A DNA stretch of 64,000 nt, taken from assembly GCA_963719325.1 (NCBI GenBank), contig CAVRBW010000022.1, positions 1-64,000 on the forward strand, written 5' to 3'. Made by a program: the position numbers and the translations under genes. The DNA is from DATBLE01 sp963719325. Lineage in GTDB: Bacteria > Actinomycetota > Thermoleophilia > Gaiellales > Gaiellaceae. Within the stretch, counting starts at the first letter, position 1; each line of letters starts with the position of its first letter. The notes under the pieces are model-generated. The model did no database searches, had not been told where the DNA came from, and saw only the letters and a list, made by a program, of their open reading frames with translations. Positions 16,313 to 24,898 of the stretch are shown in pieces.

Positions 16313-17011
16313 TCAGCCGGCGCGCACGAGCGCGGTCGCCCGGCATGGCGCACCGCTGCCGCCCTTGACCTTCAGCGGGAGCGCGATCAGGTGGAAGGTC
16401 GGAGGAAGGCGATCGAGGTTGGCGAGGTTCTCGACGATCACGACCCCCTCGCCCAGGAGCGCCCTGTGCACCGGGCTCGAGGCGTCGCCGAAGACGTCGG
16501 GTGAAAGCGTGTCGACGGCGACTGCCTTCACCCCGCGCTCGAGCAGGAGCTCGACGCAATCCGGTCCGAGACCCGGCCAGTCGGTCAGGAAGGGGACCTC
16601 GTCCGGACGCAGCGCCCACTTTCGCCACCAGCCGAACTCGAACACGGCGATGTCGCCGTGCTCGATCCTCCCGTGTTGCCGCTCCCAGTCCAGCACACGG
16701 TCGGCGCCCACGGCGCTCCTCGGCTCGTGCGCGTCGCATCGGAGCAGGCACGCGCGACCCATCCACTGCTCGATCGGCACCTCGTCCACCCAGCGATGGT
16801 GTGGGTGGTCGGGCGGGAGGTAGTGGGCGGGCGCGTCGACGTGTGTCCCGGTGTGCTCGTTCAGCACGAGTTGGTACGCAGTCGCCTCGTCGCCGTAGTG
16901 GATCGAGCACCAGAGCGACTTGAAGAACGGCGAGAGGGTCGGCCACACGGGTATGCCCTCCTCGAGCGGGTGGCTGAGGTCGATCGCCTCGACGTCGCCG
17001 GCCGAGAACAT
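16313..17011 (-). CDS. cyclase-family (PF04199, kynurenine-formamidase-like) hydrolase
   Basis: A 232-residue metal-dependent hydrolase of the cyclase/KynB family. The signature HTGTHVDAPAHYLPP (about residues 57-71) supplies the metal-binding His/Asp set, and DLSHPLEEGIPVWP opens the fold. Members cleave amides or lactones. The ATG is 1 base after the permease stop, so it is the last gene of the ABC importer operon; a role as lactonase or related hydrolase on the imported compound is an inference. A second family member lies at 21889-22566. Confidence 0.88.
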   Translation of the reverse strand: MFSAGDVEAIDLSHPLEEGIPVWPTLSPFFKSLWCSIHYGDEATAYQLVLNEHTGTHVDAPAHYLPPDHPHHRWVDEVPIEQWMGRACLLRCDAHEPRSAVGADRVLDWERQHGRIEHGDIAVFEFGWWRKWALRPDEVPFLTDWPGLGPDCVELLLERGVKAVAVDTLSPDVFGDASSPVHRALLGEGVVIVENLANLDRLPPTFHLIALPLKVKGGSGAPCRATALVRAG

Positions 17012-17012
17012 G

Positions 17013-18017
17013 CTAGGCGGCGCGGCGCTCACGGCCGTAGAGGAGGAGGATGCCGAGGATCGCGAGGCCGTAGACGACGTTGCGGCCCCAGTCCGGCATG
17101 TTCTCGGCGAGGAGAACGCTGACGAGGGCGACGAGGGTGATCGACCCGGCAAGCGCCCCGAGGTAGTGCCCGCGGCCGCCGAGGATCGAGACGCCGCCGA
17201 TCACCGCTGCGGCGATCGACTGGAAGAGATAGGGATCGCCCATCCCGAGCGTCGCCTGCCCTCCGTAGGCGACGAGCACGATCCCGCCGAGGGCCGCGAA
17301 CAGGCCGCTCAGCATGTAGAGCACGACTGTGACCACCCGGACGTTGATCCCGGCGAGGTACGCGGCGGCGTCGTTGTTCCCGATCGCGTAGATCCGCCGG
17401 CCGAAGCTCGTCGCGCTCAGCAGGAACGTGATCAGGATCGCGATCCCGAGCCAGAGGAAGAGGTCGGTCGGCACGCCGAGCACCCGCGTGCGGACGACGT
17501 CCTGGACGACCTTCGGCGCGTACGACGCGCAGGAAGAGCAGGTGAGGCCCTTCGAGAGCCCGAGGGTGAGCCCTTCCATGATCCCGTTCATCCCCAGGGT
17601 CATCACGACCGCCGGAACCGTCAGGTAGGCGATCCCGACCCCGTTCACGAGACCCGTCGCAAGGCCGAGCCCGAGCGTGAGCAGGACGGCGGGGACCGCG
17701 CGGCCGTCGCGGCCGAGGGACGAGGTGACGAGCAGGATCGCGGCGCCGTTCAGCACCCACGGTACGGAGAGGTCGATCCCGCCGACGAGGATGACGAAGG
17801 TCTGCCCGGCGGCGACGAAGCCGACGAACGAGGCGATCACGAGGATCGACTTCACGCTTGCCGCGCTCGCGAACCCCGAGTGGAGGAAGTCGCCGACGAC
17901 GAAGACGAGGATCGCCGCGCCGAAGGCGTAGAGGACGCGGCGGCGGTCGGGCGTCAGGTTGGCGAGCAGGCTGCGCCAGCGCGAATCGGGGGAGATCGTC
18001 TCGGTGCCGTCCGTCAC
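17013..18017 (-). CDS. sugar ABC transporter permease (RbsC/XylH-like), second subunit
   Basis: A 334-residue inner-membrane permease of the branched-chain/ribose type with about 8-10 hydrophobic segments. Family landmarks are GQTFVILVGGIDLSVPWVLN, TLGMNGIMEGL, FGRRIYAIGNNDAAAYLAGIN (the EAA-like coupling loop) and VIGGVSILGGRG. It has an unusual loop with two close cysteines (LTCSSCASYAPK). The GTG at 18017 overlaps the stop of the first permease (GTGA). A heterodimeric permease with its neighbour is expected. Confidence 0.93.
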   Translation of the reverse strand: MTDGTETISPDSRWRSLLANLTPDRRRVLYAFGAAILVFVVGDFLHSGFASAASVKSILVIASFVGFVAAGQTFVILVGGIDLSVPWVLNGAAILLVTSSLGRDGRAVPAVLLTLGLGLATGLVNGVGIAYLTVPAVVMTLGMNGIMEGLTLGLSKGLTCSSCASYAPKVVQDVVRTRVLGVPTDLFLWLGIAILITFLLSATSFGRRIYAIGNNDAAAYLAGINVRVVTVVLYMLSGLFAALGGIVLVAYGGQATLGMGDPYLFQSIAAAVIGGVSILGGRGHYLGALAGSITLVALVSVLLAENMPDWGRNVVYGLAILGILLLYGRERRAA

Positions 18018-19012
18018 GCCCGCATCCCGACCAGGCGCCGAATCAGCGTTCCCAGCAACACCGCGACGACGAGGAAGAGCCCCTGGAAGAAGGACTGGTA
18101 GAGCGGGTCGATGCTGGCGAAGAAGAGGACGTTGATCAGGAGCGTGAGAACGAACGCGCCGGCGATCGTGCCGATCGCGCTCCCGCGCCCGCCGAAGAAG
18201 CTGATCCCGCCGAGCACCACCGCGGCGATCGAGGTGAGCACGAAGACGTCGCCCGAGGTCGCGTCTCCGGCCGTGGTCGTCGCCGCGAGAAAGAGGCCGC
18301 CGGCCGCCGCGAAGGTGCCCCCGAGCACGTAGGCGCCGATCTTGACGAGCCGCACCGGGACCCCGTGCGCTCGCGCCGCCTCCTCGTCGTTGCCGATCGC
18401 GTAGACGCCGATCCCGAAGCGGGTGCGGCGGAAGACGAGCCAGAAGACGACGATCACGCCGACGAAGACGAGGCCGGTCGGCCCGTTCGGGTTCGCGAGG
18501 ACCTTCGTGTACTCGAGCGGGATCGCGCCGCCGGGCTGCGGGAGCACCTTGATCGCGAGCCCCTGGTAGATGGACAGGGTCGCGAGCGTGACGAGGATCG
18601 GCTGCAGCCGCCCGTAGGCGACGAGGACACCGTTGATCGCCCCGCCCGCCGCGCCGATCAGGAGGACCACCAGCGACCAGCCCAGCATGCTTCCCGTTCC
18701 CGAGTGCATGTGCGTCGCCGCGAAGGCGTTGGTCAGGTCGATCATCCCTCCGACCGAGAGGTCGAGCCCGCGGGTGAGGACGACGACGCTCTGGCCCACT
18801 GCGGCGAAGACGAGCGGCATCGAGGTGTTCACGACCGACGTCCATTCGAAGCTGCCCGGGAAGCGCGAGAGCTGGCGGAAGAACAGGCCGATGTACAGCC
18901 CGGCCATCCCGGCCAGGATGATCAGGGCAAGGAGGAGCGGCGCCGACTGGATCGTGAAGTGCTGGAAGCGGCTGCGGCTCCGGTAGGGAGGAACCGGCGT
19001 GACGCTCGTCAC
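18014..19012 (-). CDS. sugar ABC transporter permease (RbsC/XylH-like), first subunit
   Basis: A 332-residue permease with the family sequences GQSVVVLTRGLDLSVGGMIDL, TLATLSIYQGLAIKV, FGIGVYAIGNDEEAARAHGV and VLGGISFFGGRG. The N-terminal 20 residues are cytoplasmic and basic, followed by multiple membrane helices. It starts GTGA, overlapping the ATPase stop. The substrate cannot be read from sequence; relatives carry ribose, xylose, autoinducer-2 or other monosaccharides. Confidence 0.93.
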   Translation of the reverse strand: MTSVTPVPPYRSRSRFQHFTIQSAPLLLALIILAGMAGLYIGLFFRQLSRFPGSFEWTSVVNTSMPLVFAAVGQSVVVLTRGLDLSVGGMIDLTNAFAATHMHSGTGSMLGWSLVVLLIGAAGGAINGVLVAYGRLQPILVTLATLSIYQGLAIKVLPQPGGAIPLEYTKVLANPNGPTGLVFVGVIVVFWLVFRRTRFGIGVYAIGNDEEAARAHGVPVRLVKIGAYVLGGTFAAAGGLFLAATTTAGDATSGDVFVLTSIAAVVLGGISFFGGRGSAIGTIAGAFVLTLLINVLFFASIDPLYQSFFQGLFLVVAVLLGTLIRRLVGMRA

Positions 19013-20520
19013 GCCGGTTCCTCCTTGAGCGACGCGGCGACGATCGTCTCGGCGTCGGTGCCTTCACCCGCGAGCTCGGCCGCGATCCGCCCCTCGCGCA
19101 TGACCAGGACGCGGTGGCAGAGCCGCGCCATCTCCTCGGTCTCGCTCGAGTAGAAGAGCAGCGACTTGCCCTCCGCGACCAGCTCCATCATCAGCTCGTA
19201 GATGTCGTGCTTCGTGCCGACGTCGACGCCGCGGGTGATGTCGTACAGGAGGAGGACGTCCGACTGGGCGAGCAGCCAGCGGCCGATCAGGACCTTCTGC
19301 TGGTTGCCGCCGGAGAGCGTCCCGACCTCCTGCACGGAGGGCCGGCCGGTGCGGATCTGCAGCCGCCGGACCGCCCGACGCACGTGCGCGTGCTCGCTCG
19401 CCGGGTTCAGGATCCCGCAGAACGCGACCCGGCCGAGGATGGCGAGCGTAAGGTTGTCGCGCACCGACATCGGCAGCATCAGGCCCTCCGTCTTGCGGTC
19501 CTCGGGCACGAGCGCGATCCCCATCCGCAGCTTGATCGCGTCCGCCGGTTTGCGGATCCGTCGCGCCTTGCCGTCGACCCGGATCTCGCCGCCGGCCGCC
19601 TTGCGAGCGCCGAACAGGGTCATGAAGAGGTCCCGCTGACCCTGGCCGGCCAGCCCGCCGATGCCGAGAATCTCGCCCCAGTGGAGGCCGAACGAGACTC
19701 CCTGCACCCGCTCGCCGCGCAAGTCGCGCACCTCGAGCACCGTCGGCGCCTCGGCCTCGAGAGGCGGCACCTCCGGGTACATGCGGTCGATCGTCCGGCC
19801 GGTCATCAGCGTCACCGCCTCGCTCTCCGTCAGCCGGTCGCGCGTGGCGACATGCTCGCCGTTGCGGAAGATCGTGATCCGGTCGGCGATGTTCGCCACC
19901 TCACCCCAGCGGTGCGATGTGAAGACCACGCACGTCCCGCGGCCCCGCAGGTCCCGGATGAGGCCGAACAGCCACTCCACTTCCTGCTCGGCGAGCGCGG
20001 AGGTCGGCTCGTCGAGGAAGAGGATCTCCGGATCGAGCAACAGGGCGTGGGCGATCTCGATCACCTGCCGCTGCGCGAGCGAGAGCGAGGCCGGCAGCTC
20101 ACGGGGGTCGATTCCGCGGATCCCGAGCCGGGCGAAGAGCTCGTCCGCGCGCGAGGCGAGCTCACGCCTCCGGACCAGGCGCGCCGGGCCGCTCGGCTCG
20201 TTGCGGAGGAAGAGGTTCTCCGCAACCGTCATCCACGGCATCAGCGTCAGCTCCTGAAAGACGGTGCCGACGCCGAGCGCCCTCGCGGCGTGCGGGCTGC
20301 GGAAGTCGACCTCCGCCCCCTTGATCCGCACCACCCCCTCGTCCGGCCGGAGGACGCCGCTCATGATCTTGATCATCGTGCTCTTGCCGGCGCCGTTCTC
20401 GCCGACGAGCGCGTGGACCTCGCCGAACTCGGCGCCGAGCGAGGCCTCGTGCAGCGCACGCACCCCGCCGAACGAACGCGAGATGCCGATCCCTTCGATC
20501 GCCGGGGTCGTCGTGCTCAG
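19009..20520 (-). CDS. sugar ABC transporter ATP-binding protein, probable CTG start
   Basis: A 503-residue tandem ATPase of the RbsA/XylG type. The first domain has GENGAGKSTMIKIMSG (Walker A), SLAQRQVIEIAHALL and ILFLDEPTSAL. The second has the degenerate P-loop typical of this family (GLAGQGQRDL) and LSGGNQQKVLIGRWL. The first GTG in frame (20463) would remove the conserved IEGIGISRSFGG strand. Extending the frame reaches CTG at 20520, with GGAGGG 4 bases upstream, giving LSTTTPAIEG as the natural N-terminus. No ATG, GTG or TTG is available there. Confidence 0.9.
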   Translation of the reverse strand: MSTTTPAIEGIGISRSFGGVRALHEASLGAEFGEVHALVGENGAGKSTMIKIMSGVLRPDEGVVRIKGAEVDFRSPHAARALGVGTVFQELTLMPWMTVAENLFLRNEPSGPARLVRRRELASRADELFARLGIRGIDPRELPASLSLAQRQVIEIAHALLLDPEILFLDEPTSALAEQEVEWLFGLIRDLRGRGTCVVFTSHRWGEVANIADRITIFRNGEHVATRDRLTESEAVTLMTGRTIDRMYPEVPPLEAEAPTVLEVRDLRGERVQGVSFGLHWGEILGIGGLAGQGQRDLFMTLFGARKAAGGEIRVDGKARRIRKPADAIKLRMGIALVPEDRKTEGLMLPMSVRDNLTLAILGRVAFCGILNPASEHAHVRRAVRRLQIRTGRPSVQEVGTLSGGNQQKVLIGRWLLAQSDVLLLYDITRGVDVGTKHDIYELMMELVAEGKSLLFYSSETEEMARLCHRVLVMREGRIAAELAGEGTDAETIVAASLKEEPA

Positions 20521-20541
20521 ATTCCCTCCTGTGGAGCGAGC

Positions 20542-20569
20542 GGACGGCGGCCCGTCGGAGCCGCCGTCC
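20542..20569 (-). promoter_or_regulatory. intercistronic hairpin between binding-protein and ATPase genes
   Basis: GGACGGCGGC and GCCGCCGTCC form a perfect 10-pair stem with an 8-base loop, just downstream of the binding-protein stop and upstream of the ATPase Shine-Dalgarno sequence. In ABC operons such hairpins stabilise the upstream mRNA or attenuate the distal genes, letting the binding protein be made in excess. Confidence 0.6.
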
Positions 20570-20603
20570 AGCGCGCGGATTCAGAGCCCCGAGTCAGGAG
20601 CTC

Positions 20604-21716
20604 TTACTTCGGTAGCCTCACCTTCAGGACGCCCGGGCAGGCCTTGCCGCTCAGGGCCGCCTGGACGCAGATCTTCACGGTCGCCTTCGCGCCGGAGTCC
20701 GTGAAGTCGGTGAAGAAGCTGTCCGCCAGGTCGGGGAAGACGGTCACGCCGTTCTTCACCGTCTTCTCGGTCACCGTCGGGAAGGGGATCTCGATGTCGC
20801 CCTTCTGGCGCTGCTTCGCGAGCACCTGACGGGCGAGCTCGAGCGCGGTCAGGACGAGGAAGGGCGGCTGCCCGATCGAGATGCCGACCACGTGCTGGCC
20901 GAGGTAGCCCTTCGGAAGCATGAACTTGCGGAAGCCGTTCTCCGCCTCACCCGCAGTCGGCGGCAGCGGGGTGCGCTTGGCGTCGATGAAGGCCTTGAGG
21001 ACGCCGTCGGTGCCACCCTGCGCCCAGATGCCGTTCACCTTCGACAGGGAGGGCAGCTGCGCGGCCGTGTTTCGCTGCGCGGTGGACGAGTCCCACATGC
21101 CCGTGTAGCGGGCCACGACCTTGATCCCCGGGTTCTTCTTCCAGACCGAGTCGGCGCCTTTGTTCCGCTGCTCGTCGACGAAGGTGCCCGGAACGCCGGT
21201 GACCATGATCACGTTGCCCTTGCCGTGGATGCGCTTGACGAGGTCCTGCGCCAGCACCTGGCCGAACTTGAACTGGTCGGTGTTCACCTTGAGGGCGCAC
21301 GGTGCAGTGACGACGTTGTCGTACGAGACGACGAGGATGCCACGGGCACACGCCTGGCCGATGATCCCGTTCAGGCCCGTCGGCGATGCGGCGTTGAGCA
21401 CGATCGCGTCGACATGCTGCGAGATCAGGTTCGACATCTGCTGCGTCTGCTTGCTGACGTCGTTCCCGGAGTTGTAGACGGAGCAGTCGACCTGAGCCTT
21501 GTACGGGGCCATCTTGCAGCCTGCCTTGAACAGGTTCTCCATCTCGATGCGCCACTTGTTGCCGATGAACGAGTTCGAGAGCGCAATCCGCCACTTCTTC
21601 TGCTGAGCGGCGGGGGCGGCGCCCTTGTCGGTCTGGGCGAAAGCCGCGGTGATCGCCACGCCGGCGACGATCATCGCGACCAACGTCGGTAGGACCCAGC
21701 GGAGCCGGTTACTCAT
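20604..21716 (-). CDS. sugar ABC transporter substrate-binding protein
   Basis: Secreted receptor of the importer, 370 residues. The N-terminus MSNRLRWVLPTLVAMIVAGVAITAAFAQ is a signal peptide; no lipobox cysteine is obvious. The mature part is a type I periplasmic-binding fold: KWRIALSNSFIGNKWR, VDAIVLNAASPTGLNGIIGQA, GILVVSYDNVVT, GKGNVIMVTGVPGTFVDEQR and GIWAQGGTDGVLKA. Cysteine pairs could form disulfides. The ATG at 21716 has GGAGGG 9 bases upstream. It is the first gene of a five-gene operon ending in a PF04199 hydrolase. Confidence 0.93.
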   Translation of the reverse strand: MSNRLRWVLPTLVAMIVAGVAITAAFAQTDKGAAPAAQQKKWRIALSNSFIGNKWRIEMENLFKAGCKMAPYKAQVDCSVYNSGNDVSKQTQQMSNLISQHVDAIVLNAASPTGLNGIIGQACARGILVVSYDNVVTAPCALKVNTDQFKFGQVLAQDLVKRIHGKGNVIMVTGVPGTFVDEQRNKGADSVWKKNPGIKVVARYTGMWDSSTAQRNTAAQLPSLSKVNGIWAQGGTDGVLKAFIDAKRTPLPPTAGEAENGFRKFMLPKGYLGQHVVGISIGQPPFLVLTALELARQVLAKQRQKGDIEIPFPTVTEKTVKNGVTVFPDLADSFFTDFTDSGAKATVKICVQAALSGKACPGVLKVRLPK

Positions 21717-21810
21717 CGTGAGTGTCCCTCCTTCTCGGGCGGGAATCCTGGCCGCCCGGCTCGTCACGAATGGCCGAACCAGGGAGGTATAACATGGTGC
21801 CTCCGAGGAG

Positions 21811-21837
21811 ACAATAGTCCGATGATATGTCCATATC
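21811..21837. promoter_or_regulatory. candidate operator in the divergent importer/cyclase promoter
   Basis: GATATG-TC-CATATC (21824-21837) is a perfect 6-base-arm palindrome in an AT-rich island between divergent operons. TAGTCCGATGA (21816-21826) beside it matches the FadR-subfamily GntR consensus TnGTnnnACnA at all but one position. Binding by the GntR protein encoded at 24142-24888 is plausible but unproven. Confidence 0.5.
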
Positions 21838-21888
21838 GACGGCCACCGAAACGCCTGTGAAGGCGATTCCGGCCTTCCGCACGGGCTG

Positions 21889-22566
21889 ATGGCGCGGTTC
21901 GTCCGCCTCTCCTACGAGATCCGCCCCGACGACCCCGGCTGGCCTGGCAACCCCACCTACCGATGGGAGCAGGTCTCGGCGATCGCGGGCGGCGACGTCG
22001 CCAACTTCGGCATCCTGCACCTCTGCAACCACTTCGGCTCGCACCTCGACGCGCCGAACCACTTCAACGGGGACGGAGCGAGGATCGCCGCTGTCCCGCT
22101 CGACCGGTTCGTCTACGAGCGCCCGCTGCTCGTCGACGTGCCGAAGGCCGACCGCGAGCTCGTCACGCGGGCCGAGCTGGAGACGTACGACGCGGCACTC
22201 GGAAAGGCGGACGTGCTCCTGGTCCGGACCGGCTGGGGGAGTGTCCGGTCGAGCGACCCGAACCGCTACGCGGGCGAGGGCCCGGGGGTGTCACCGGAGG
22301 CGTGCGAGTACCTGGTCGACCAACCCGGGTTGAAGGCCGTCGCTCTCGACTTCATCTCGCTCGCGTCCTACCCGCGCCTCGACCCGGAGGGGATCGACGC
22401 GCACCGGATCCTCTGCGGGGTCGGCCGGGGCGACCGCTACGTGATCATCATCGAGGACATCGACCTGTCGGCCTATCCCGAGGACGCTCGGCGCGTCTAC
22501 GCGATCCCGCTCTTCCCGGCCGGAGCCGATTCGAGCCCGTGTACGGTGTTCGCAGAGGGCGCTTGA
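21889..22566 (+). CDS. second cyclase-family (PF04199) hydrolase
   Basis: A 225-residue metal-dependent hydrolase paralogous to the one at 16313-17011. The metal motif is NHFGSHLDAPNHF (about residues 46-58), with RLSYEIRPDDPGWPGNP at the start and KADVLLVRTGWGS in the middle. It shares little sequence with the first copy beyond these motifs, so the two probably act on different substrates. The ATG at 21889 heads a two-gene unit with the UxaA-type dehydratase, transcribed away from the importer. Confidence 0.85.
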   Translation: MARFVRLSYEIRPDDPGWPGNPTYRWEQVSAIAGGDVANFGILHLCNHFGSHLDAPNHFNGDGARIAAVPLDRFVYERPLLVDVPKADRELVTRAELETYDAALGKADVLLVRTGWGSVRSSDPNRYAGEGPGVSPEACEYLVDQPGLKAVALDFISLASYPRLDPEGIDAHRILCGVGRGDRYVIIIEDIDLSAYPEDARRVYAIPLFPAGADSSPCTVFAEGA

Positions 22567-22601
22567 CATCGCCGGGCGAACAGGAGGGACGGGAGCAGCG
22601 G

Positions 22602-24173
22602 GTGCTCCTCAGCACAGCGCCGAAGAAGCCGGTCGACCTTCAGCGCGTGGCAGTGCTCCTGCATCCGGGGGACGACGTGGCGATCGCGAAGGAGATGGTC
22701 GCCGCCGGCACCGTCCTGATCACGGCTGAAGGAGAAGTGCAGGTGCAGCAGGCGGTCCCTGCGGGCCACAAGATCGCGCTCCACACCGTTGAGCGCGCCG
22801 CGACGGTCAGGCGCTACGGGCAGATCGTCGGCTTCGCCTCCCGCGAGATCGGGCCCGGCGAGCACGTCCACAGCCACAACCTCACGGTCGGCGAGGCCGC
22901 CCTCGAGCTCGACTACGCCGTCGGTGCCGACTCTGTGCCGGTCGAGCTCGTCCCGGAGGCAGCGCGGCGTACGTTCCTGGGCTTCCGCCGCCCGGACGGC
23001 CGCGCCGGAACGCGGAACTACGTCGCCGTGCTCGCCTCGGTCAACTGCTCGTCGTCCGCGACCCGACAGGTCGTCGAGGCGGTCCGGGTGAGCGGCGTGC
23101 TCGAGCGCTACCCCAACGTCGACGATGTGATCGCGTTCCCGACGAAGGGCGGCTGCGGCGCGCATCACGGCTCGCCCGGCCTGGCCCAGCTGCAGCGGAC
23201 CCTCGGCGGCATCGTCGACCACCCGAACGTCGCCGCCTACGTCGTCCTCTCACTCGGGTGCGAGGTGAACCAACCGGACGAGCTGATCGAGCTCGCCGAC
23301 CTCGCGCGGCACGGCGACGGCCCGCTCGTCCTCACGATCCAGCAGGACGGCGGCTTCCGGCGCACGGTCGAGGACGGCATCGAGGCGGTCGCGCGGCTGC
23401 TCCCGCTCGCCGACGAGGCGGTCCGGGAGCCGGTCGCCGCGTCGGAGCTCGTCGTCGCCCTCCAGTGCGGCGGCTCCGACAGCTGGTCCGGGGTGACCGC
23501 GAACCCCGCACTCGGTCGTGCGGCGGACGAGGTCGTCCGCCAGGGCGGCACCGTCGTCCTCGGCGAGACGACCGAGGTGTACGGGGCCGAGCACCTGCTC
23601 ACGCGGCGCGCGCGCAGCCAGGAGGTGGCGGACAAGCTGCTCGAGCGCATCCGCTCGTGGGAACGGCACACGGCGACGTTCGGGGCGTCGATCGACAACA
23701 ACCCCACGCCCGGCAACAAGGCGGGCGGGCTGACGACGATCTACGAGAAGTCGCTCGGCGCGATCGCGAAGGCGGGCTCGACGCCGCTGAACGACGTCGT
23801 CGCGTACGCCGAGCGGATCGCCGAGCGCGGATTGGTGCACATGGACACGCCGGGGTACGACCCGGTCTCCGTCACCGGCCAGGTCGCCGGCGGATGCAAC
23901 GTCGTCGTCTTCACGACCGGCCGCGGCTCCTGCTTCGGCTTCAAGCCGTCGCCCTCGATCAAGGTCGCGACGAACTCGGCGCTCTACGCCGCGCAGGAGC
24001 CGGACATGGACGTGAACGCCGGTCGGATCCTCGAGGGCGCGAGCCTCGACGAGGTTGGCGGCGAGATCTTCGAGGAGATCCTCGCGGTCGCGTCGGGAAA
24101 GAAGACGAAGAGCGAGCTGGCAGGCGTCGGCGAGGAGGAGTTCAACCCCTGGCTCGTCGGCGTGACGCTCTAG
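22602..24173 (+). CDS. UxaA-family sugar-acid dehydratase (altronate/galactarate dehydratase-like)
   Basis: A 523-residue iron-dependent dehydratase joining the N-terminal SAF domain (about residues 15-100, VAVLLHPGDDVAIAKEM) to the C-terminal catalytic domain. Family landmarks are GFRRPDGRAGTRNYVAVLASVNCS, AFPTKGGCGAHHG, SLGCEVNQPDEL, ALQCGGSDSWSGVTANPALG and FTTGRGSCFGFKPSPSIKVATN. It should convert a sugar acid to a 2-keto-3-deoxy acid; altronate, galactarate and fuconate are known substrates in the family. The GTG at 22602 has GGGAG about 6 bases upstream. Its 3' end overlaps the convergent gntR by 32 bases. Confidence 0.9.
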   Translation: MLLSTAPKKPVDLQRVAVLLHPGDDVAIAKEMVAAGTVLITAEGEVQVQQAVPAGHKIALHTVERAATVRRYGQIVGFASREIGPGEHVHSHNLTVGEAALELDYAVGADSVPVELVPEAARRTFLGFRRPDGRAGTRNYVAVLASVNCSSSATRQVVEAVRVSGVLERYPNVDDVIAFPTKGGCGAHHGSPGLAQLQRTLGGIVDHPNVAAYVVLSLGCEVNQPDELIELADLARHGDGPLVLTIQQDGGFRRTVEDGIEAVARLLPLADEAVREPVAASELVVALQCGGSDSWSGVTANPALGRAADEVVRQGGTVVLGETTEVYGAEHLLTRRARSQEVADKLLERIRSWERHTATFGASIDNNPTPGNKAGGLTTIYEKSLGAIAKAGSTPLNDVVAYAERIAERGLVHMDTPGYDPVSVTGQVAGGCNVVVFTTGRGSCFGFKPSPSIKVATNSALYAAQEPDMDVNAGRILEGASLDEVGGEIFEEILAVASGKKTKSELAGVGEEEFNPWLVGVTL

Positions 24174-24888
24174 GCTTCCGCGCCGCGAGCGTCCGTTCGA
24201 GCCGCAGGGCGGTGTCCTCGATCAGCGCATGCGTGCCCGCCTCCGCCGCGGCGCCGTCCCGCGCTGCGACCGCCGCCGCGATCGCACCGTGGACAGCGGT
24301 CGCGTGCCGCACCGATTCCCGCGTGCGCGTGGCGACGAACAGGGCTCGGAACACGGCCCGCATCATCCCCGCCATGTGCTCGAGCAGCTCGTTGTGGCAC
24401 GCCTGCAGGATCAGCTCGTGGAAGCGGAGGTCGGCCTCGAGGTAGGTGTCGGGGTCGTCCATCGCGCCCTCCATCTCGCGGAAGGCCCCCTCGAGCTCGG
24501 CGATCTCCTCGTCGGTTGCTCGCTCGGCGGCGAGCCTCGCCGCCTCGGGCTCCACGATCCGGCGCAGCTCGACGATGTTGCGGAAGAAGTCGCCGTCCGG
24601 GCTCGCCTCGAAGCGCCACGCGAGCACGTCCGGGTCGAGCAGGTTCCACTTGCTGCGCGGACGCACGCGCGTCCCCGTCTTCGGGCGCGCCTCGACGAGC
24701 CCCTTCGCGGCCAGGACCTTCACGGCCTCGCGCAGGACGGTGCGGCTGACGGCGTATTCGCCGCTCAGCTCGTCCTCGCCGGGCAGCGCGTCGCCGGGCT
24801 GGAGGTCGCCGCGGAGGATCTGGACGCCGATCCGGTGGACGAACTCGCCGTGCAGACCGCGGCGAGGGTACATCTGCCCCTTGGTCAT
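24142..24888 (-). CDS. GntR-family (FadR subfamily) transcriptional regulator
   Basis: A 248-residue repressor with a winged-helix domain at residues about 10-75 (EYAVSRTVLREAVKVLAAKGLVEARPKTGTRVRP) and an all-helical FCD ligand domain (RRIVEPEAARLAAERAT, DLRFHELILQACHNELLEHM). FCD members sense sugar acids and other carboxylates. It is the last gene of the IlvD-AKR-gntR operon, so it should autoregulate through the TTGTATGACGA site at 27714. ATG 24888 is preferred; ATG 24873 is possible. Confidence 0.92.
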   Translation of the reverse strand: MTKGQMYPRRGLHGEFVHRIGVQILRGDLQPGDALPGEDELSGEYAVSRTVLREAVKVLAAKGLVEARPKTGTRVRPRSKWNLLDPDVLAWRFEASPDGDFFRNIVELRRIVEPEAARLAAERATDEEIAELEGAFREMEGAMDDPDTYLEADLRFHELILQACHNELLEHMAGMMRAVFRALFVATRTRESVRHATAVHGAIAAAVAARDGAAAEAGTHALIEDTALRLERTLAARKPRASRRRARG

Positions 24889-24898
24889 ATCGATCACT

